A stretch of 8,188 nt of DNA. It comes from CAYUQT01 sp964596165. Its GTDB lineage: Bacteria; Planctomycetota; Phycisphaerae; UBA1845; JAFGLZ01. Position numbers and translations under genes: made by a program. The stretch lies in the NCBI GenBank assembly GCA_964596165.1, contig CAZQTW010000126.1:1-8188 (forward strand), written 5' to 3'. Below are positions 6,236-8,188 of the stretch, in pieces. How positions within the stretch are numbered: position 1 is the stretch's first letter; each line of letters starts with the position of its first letter. The notes under the pieces were generated by a model. The model searched no databases and was not told where the DNA came from. It saw nothing but the letters and a program-made list of their open reading frames with translations.

Positions 6236-7924
6236 CTATGCGGCCGCCACAAATCGAGCCTTGAAGTTCTTGATGATCTCGATGAGCTTATCCTTCACCG
6301 GTGGAAGCTGCTTCTTGGTGGTCAGTTCGTCCCAGATCTCCATGTGCTCATCGTGAACGTGCTTCAGAAGGGCTCTCTCAAACTCCTCGACGCGCGACAA
6401 CGGCAGGTCGTCCAGGAAGCCGTTCACGCCCGAGAAAATGGAAACAATCTGATCGGTAACATGATACGGCTTGTATTGAGGTTGCTTGAGCAACTCGACC
6501 ATCCGTGCCCCGCGGTCAAGCTGCGCCTGCGTCGCCGCGTCCAGTTCGGTACCCAACTGCGCAAAGGCCTCCAGTTCGCGATAGGCCGCCAGATCCAATC
6601 GAAGACTACTGGCCACACCGAACATGGCCCGGTTTTGTGCTTTGCCTCCGACACGCGATACGCTGATGCCGACGTTGATCGCCGGTCGAACGCCGGCAAA
6701 GAATAGGTCAGGCTCCAGATAGATCTGGCCGTCGGTAATGCTGATCACGTTCGTCGGAATGTACGCGGAAACCTCTCCTTCCAGGGTCTCGATGATCGGC
6801 AGGGCGGTCAACGATCCGCCCGTCCCCGGTACGACGCGAATCTCGTGAGAATCCTTGTCGGCCATCTTGCCGAGGGCTTCATTGGCCTCCTTGATTCCTG
6901 GGACCCCGACGTACACGTGGTCGTTCACACCCTTCTTTGCACCCTCGGGCGTTCCTTTACGAACGATGATCCGCCGTTCAGCCAGCTTGCACGACCGCTC
7001 AAGAAGGCGGCTGTGCAGATAGAAGACGTCGCCCGGATAGGCCTCGCGACCCGGCGGCCGACGGAGCAACAACGACAATTGCCGATAGGCCGTCGCTTGC
7101 TTGCTCAGATCGTCATAGACACAGAGGGTCGCCTTTCCCTCCTCATACATGAAGTACTCGGCCATTGCACATCCGGCATAAGGCGCAATGTACTGAAGCG
7201 GCGCCGGATCCGAACTGCTCGCCACCACCACAATGCTGTAGTCCATCGCCCCGTGCTCGCGGAGCGTTTCGACCACGGATGCGACCGTCGATTCCTTCTG
7301 GCCGATCGCCACATAAACGCAGATAACGGCATTGGGGGTGCCCCAGTTGGCCTTCTGATTGATGATCGTATCGATGGCAATGGCCGTCTTGCCGGTCTTG
7401 CGGTCGCCGATGATCAACTCCCGTTGTCCGCGCCCGATGGGGATCATACTGTCGATGGGCTTGATCCCTGTTTGAAGGGGCTCGTTCACCGGCTGGCGCT
7501 CGGCAATTCCGGGAGCCTTGAACTCCAGGGGCCGTCGGTGCGGCGACTGAATGGCGCCTCGCCCATCCAGAGGATTGCCCAGCGGATCAACCACGCGACC
7601 AATCAAAGCCTCTCCCACAGGCACCGACAGCAGAAGCCCTGTTCCGTAGACGTCGTCCCCTTCCTTGATGTCCAGATAGTCGCCGAGAATGACCGCGCCG
7701 ATGGAGTTCTTCTCAAGATTGAACACCTGGCCGGCCGGTCCCCGGTCCTTGTCCTTGAACCGCAACAACTCGCCGGCCATCGCACGCCCTAGACCGTAGA
7801 TCCGAGCGATGCCGTCACCGACCTCCAAGACTTTGCCGACCTCCGCCACTTCGATCTCGGGGCGATAGTGCGAGATTTGCTCCTTGATCACCGACCGGAT
7901 CTCGTCCGCGTTAATGCGTGTCAT
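6236..7924 (-). CDS. atpA: F1F0 ATP synthase alpha subunit with an enlarged loop
   Basis: The 562-residue alpha subunit forms the regulatory, non-catalytic nucleotide sites of the F1 head. The N-terminal barrel includes GKVLEVGDGIARIYGL (30-45). The P-loop is GDRKTGKT (173-180), where GDRQTGKT is usual. YVAIGQKESTVA (204-215), VYDDLSKQA (269-277), GSLTALPIIET (370-380) and IPTNVISITDGQ (389-400) are standard. The arginine finger Arg424 sits in SVSRVGGKAQ. The C-terminal helical domain is complete. Most alpha subunits are about 500-515 residues long. The excess maps to residues 313-369, between the LLER helix and GSLTALP, where Bacillus has only a few residues and E. coli about 19. The frame is intact across it, so this is an in-frame expansion. 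I chose the ATG at 7924; a TTG at 7954 would add ten atypical residues. It lies 72 bases after atpH. Confidence 0.97.
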   Translation of the reverse strand: MTRINADEIRSVIKEQISHYRPEIEVAEVGKVLEVGDGIARIYGLGRAMAGELLRFKDKDRGPAGQVFNLEKNSIGAVILGDYLDIKEGDDVYGTGLLLSVPVGEALIGRVVDPLGNPLDGRGAIQSPHRRPLEFKAPGIAERQPVNEPLQTGIKPIDSMIPIGRGQRELIIGDRKTGKTAIAIDTIINQKANWGTPNAVICVYVAIGQKESTVASVVETLREHGAMDYSIVVVASSSDPAPLQYIAPYAGCAMAEYFMYEEGKATLCVYDDLSKQATAYRQLSLLLRRPPGREAYPGDVFYLHSRLLERSCKLAERRIIVRKGTPEGAKKGVNDHVYVGVPGIKEANEALGKMADKDSHEIRVVPGTGGSLTALPIIETLEGEVSAYIPTNVISITDGQIYLEPDLFFAGVRPAINVGISVSRVGGKAQNRAMFGVASSLRLDLAAYRELEAFAQLGTELDAATQAQLDRGARMVELLKQPQYKPYHVTDQIVSIFSGVNGFLDDLPLSRVEEFERALLKHVHDEHMEIWDELTTKKQLPPVKDKLIEIIKNFKARFVAAA

Positions 7925-7996
7925 GATTGCTTCCCACTGACTGACTGCCTGCAACCTCGGCCCAAAGCCTCACGTGCCGGCCGTCGCACCCTGATG

Positions 7997-8188
7997 TCAA
8001 CGTCCCTTGTGAATGCCCGAGAGGATTTCCCGGCTTCCACGTTCCACCAGGGACTCGCGAAGGCGAGCCAACCCGCGACGCAGGGAGCCGTCGTACTGCC
8101 TGTCGCCCACCCTGACGACCAGCCCACCCAACAAGGTAGGATCGCCTTGCTCCCTTACCACGGCCTGCTTGCCCCACATCGCCGACCA
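7997..8188 (-). CDS. atpH: F1F0 ATP synthase delta subunit, C-terminal part only
   Basis: Sixty-three codons are visible before the TGA at 7999-7997, and the frame is open through the right edge, so the N-terminal two thirds are missing. DPTLLGGLVVRVGDRQYDGS followed by a Leu/Arg-rich helix is the conserved C-terminal signature of the delta (OSCP) subunit, which links the peripheral stalk to the top of F1. Its place directly before atpA agrees with the usual atpF-atpH-atpA order. The internal ATG near 8179 is not a plausible start, because delta subunits are about 180 residues. The following 72-base gap to atpA holds a short triple CAGT repeat and nothing else of note. Confidence 0.92.
   Translation of the reverse strand, partial: WSAMWGKQAVVREQGDPTLLGGLVVRVGDRQYDGSLRRGLARLRESLVERGSREILSGIHKGR

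Noticed and set aside
6845..7792. A 315-codon plus-strand open frame opposite atpA
   Set aside because: It is a shadow of the well-conserved atpA frame and has no domain character.
7936..7947. Triple CAGT/ACTG repeat between atpH and atpA
   Set aside because: It is only 12 bases long and shows no further structure. It is too short to interpret.

Overview
The window is GC-rich, gene-dense bacterial DNA, almost all of it coding on the minus strand. It holds the downstream part of an F-type ATP synthase operon, then a two-gene phosphonate or aldehyde catabolism module, then the end of an unrelated gene on the opposite strand. Phylum cannot be proven from the sequence. The mixture (PhnX, an MmsA-type aldehyde dehydrogenase, a Tyr/Gly/Pro/His-rich exported-looking protein, AtpD with GGAGLGKT) suggests a free-living Gram-negative of the Planctomycetota or a neighbouring phylum. 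This is inference, held at low to moderate confidence.

Layout, read in the direction of transcription (minus strand, right to left): 8188-7997 is the C-terminus of AtpH (delta), cut by the window edge. 7924-6236 is AtpA (alpha), 6142-5237 AtpG (gamma), 5226-3757 AtpD (beta) and 3639-3226 AtpC (epsilon). This is the classical H-A-G-D-C order, so the F0 genes and the rest of atpH should lie just beyond the right edge. A 295-base gap (3225-2931) follows. It carries a plausible sigma70-type promoter with a 10-bp perfect palindrome in its spacer, then a G-tract-rich leader. Next come phnX (2930-2097, phosphonoacetaldehyde hydrolase) and, after a 148-base gap with a small hairpin, a CoA-acylating-type aldehyde dehydrogenase of the methylmalonate-semialdehyde dehydrogenase family (1948-464). 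On the plus strand, 1-273 is the 3' end of a low-complexity protein that converges on the dehydrogenase. A strong hairpin lies between the two.

Working together: the atp genes encode the complete catalytic F1 head plus part of the stalk. PhnX would split phosphonoacetaldehyde into phosphate and acetaldehyde. The adjacent dehydrogenase lacks the usual ALDH general-base glutamate, as CoA-acylating members do, so it could turn the aldehyde product into acetyl-CoA. Together the pair would recover both phosphorus and carbon from a phosphonate. The dehydrogenase also keeps the two arginines that bind the substrate carboxylate in its family, so malonate semialdehyde or phosphonoacetaldehyde are rival substrates. 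The most notable structural oddity is an expanded loop of about 40-50 extra residues in AtpA. I see no mobile element, CRISPR array, rRNA or convincing tRNA.
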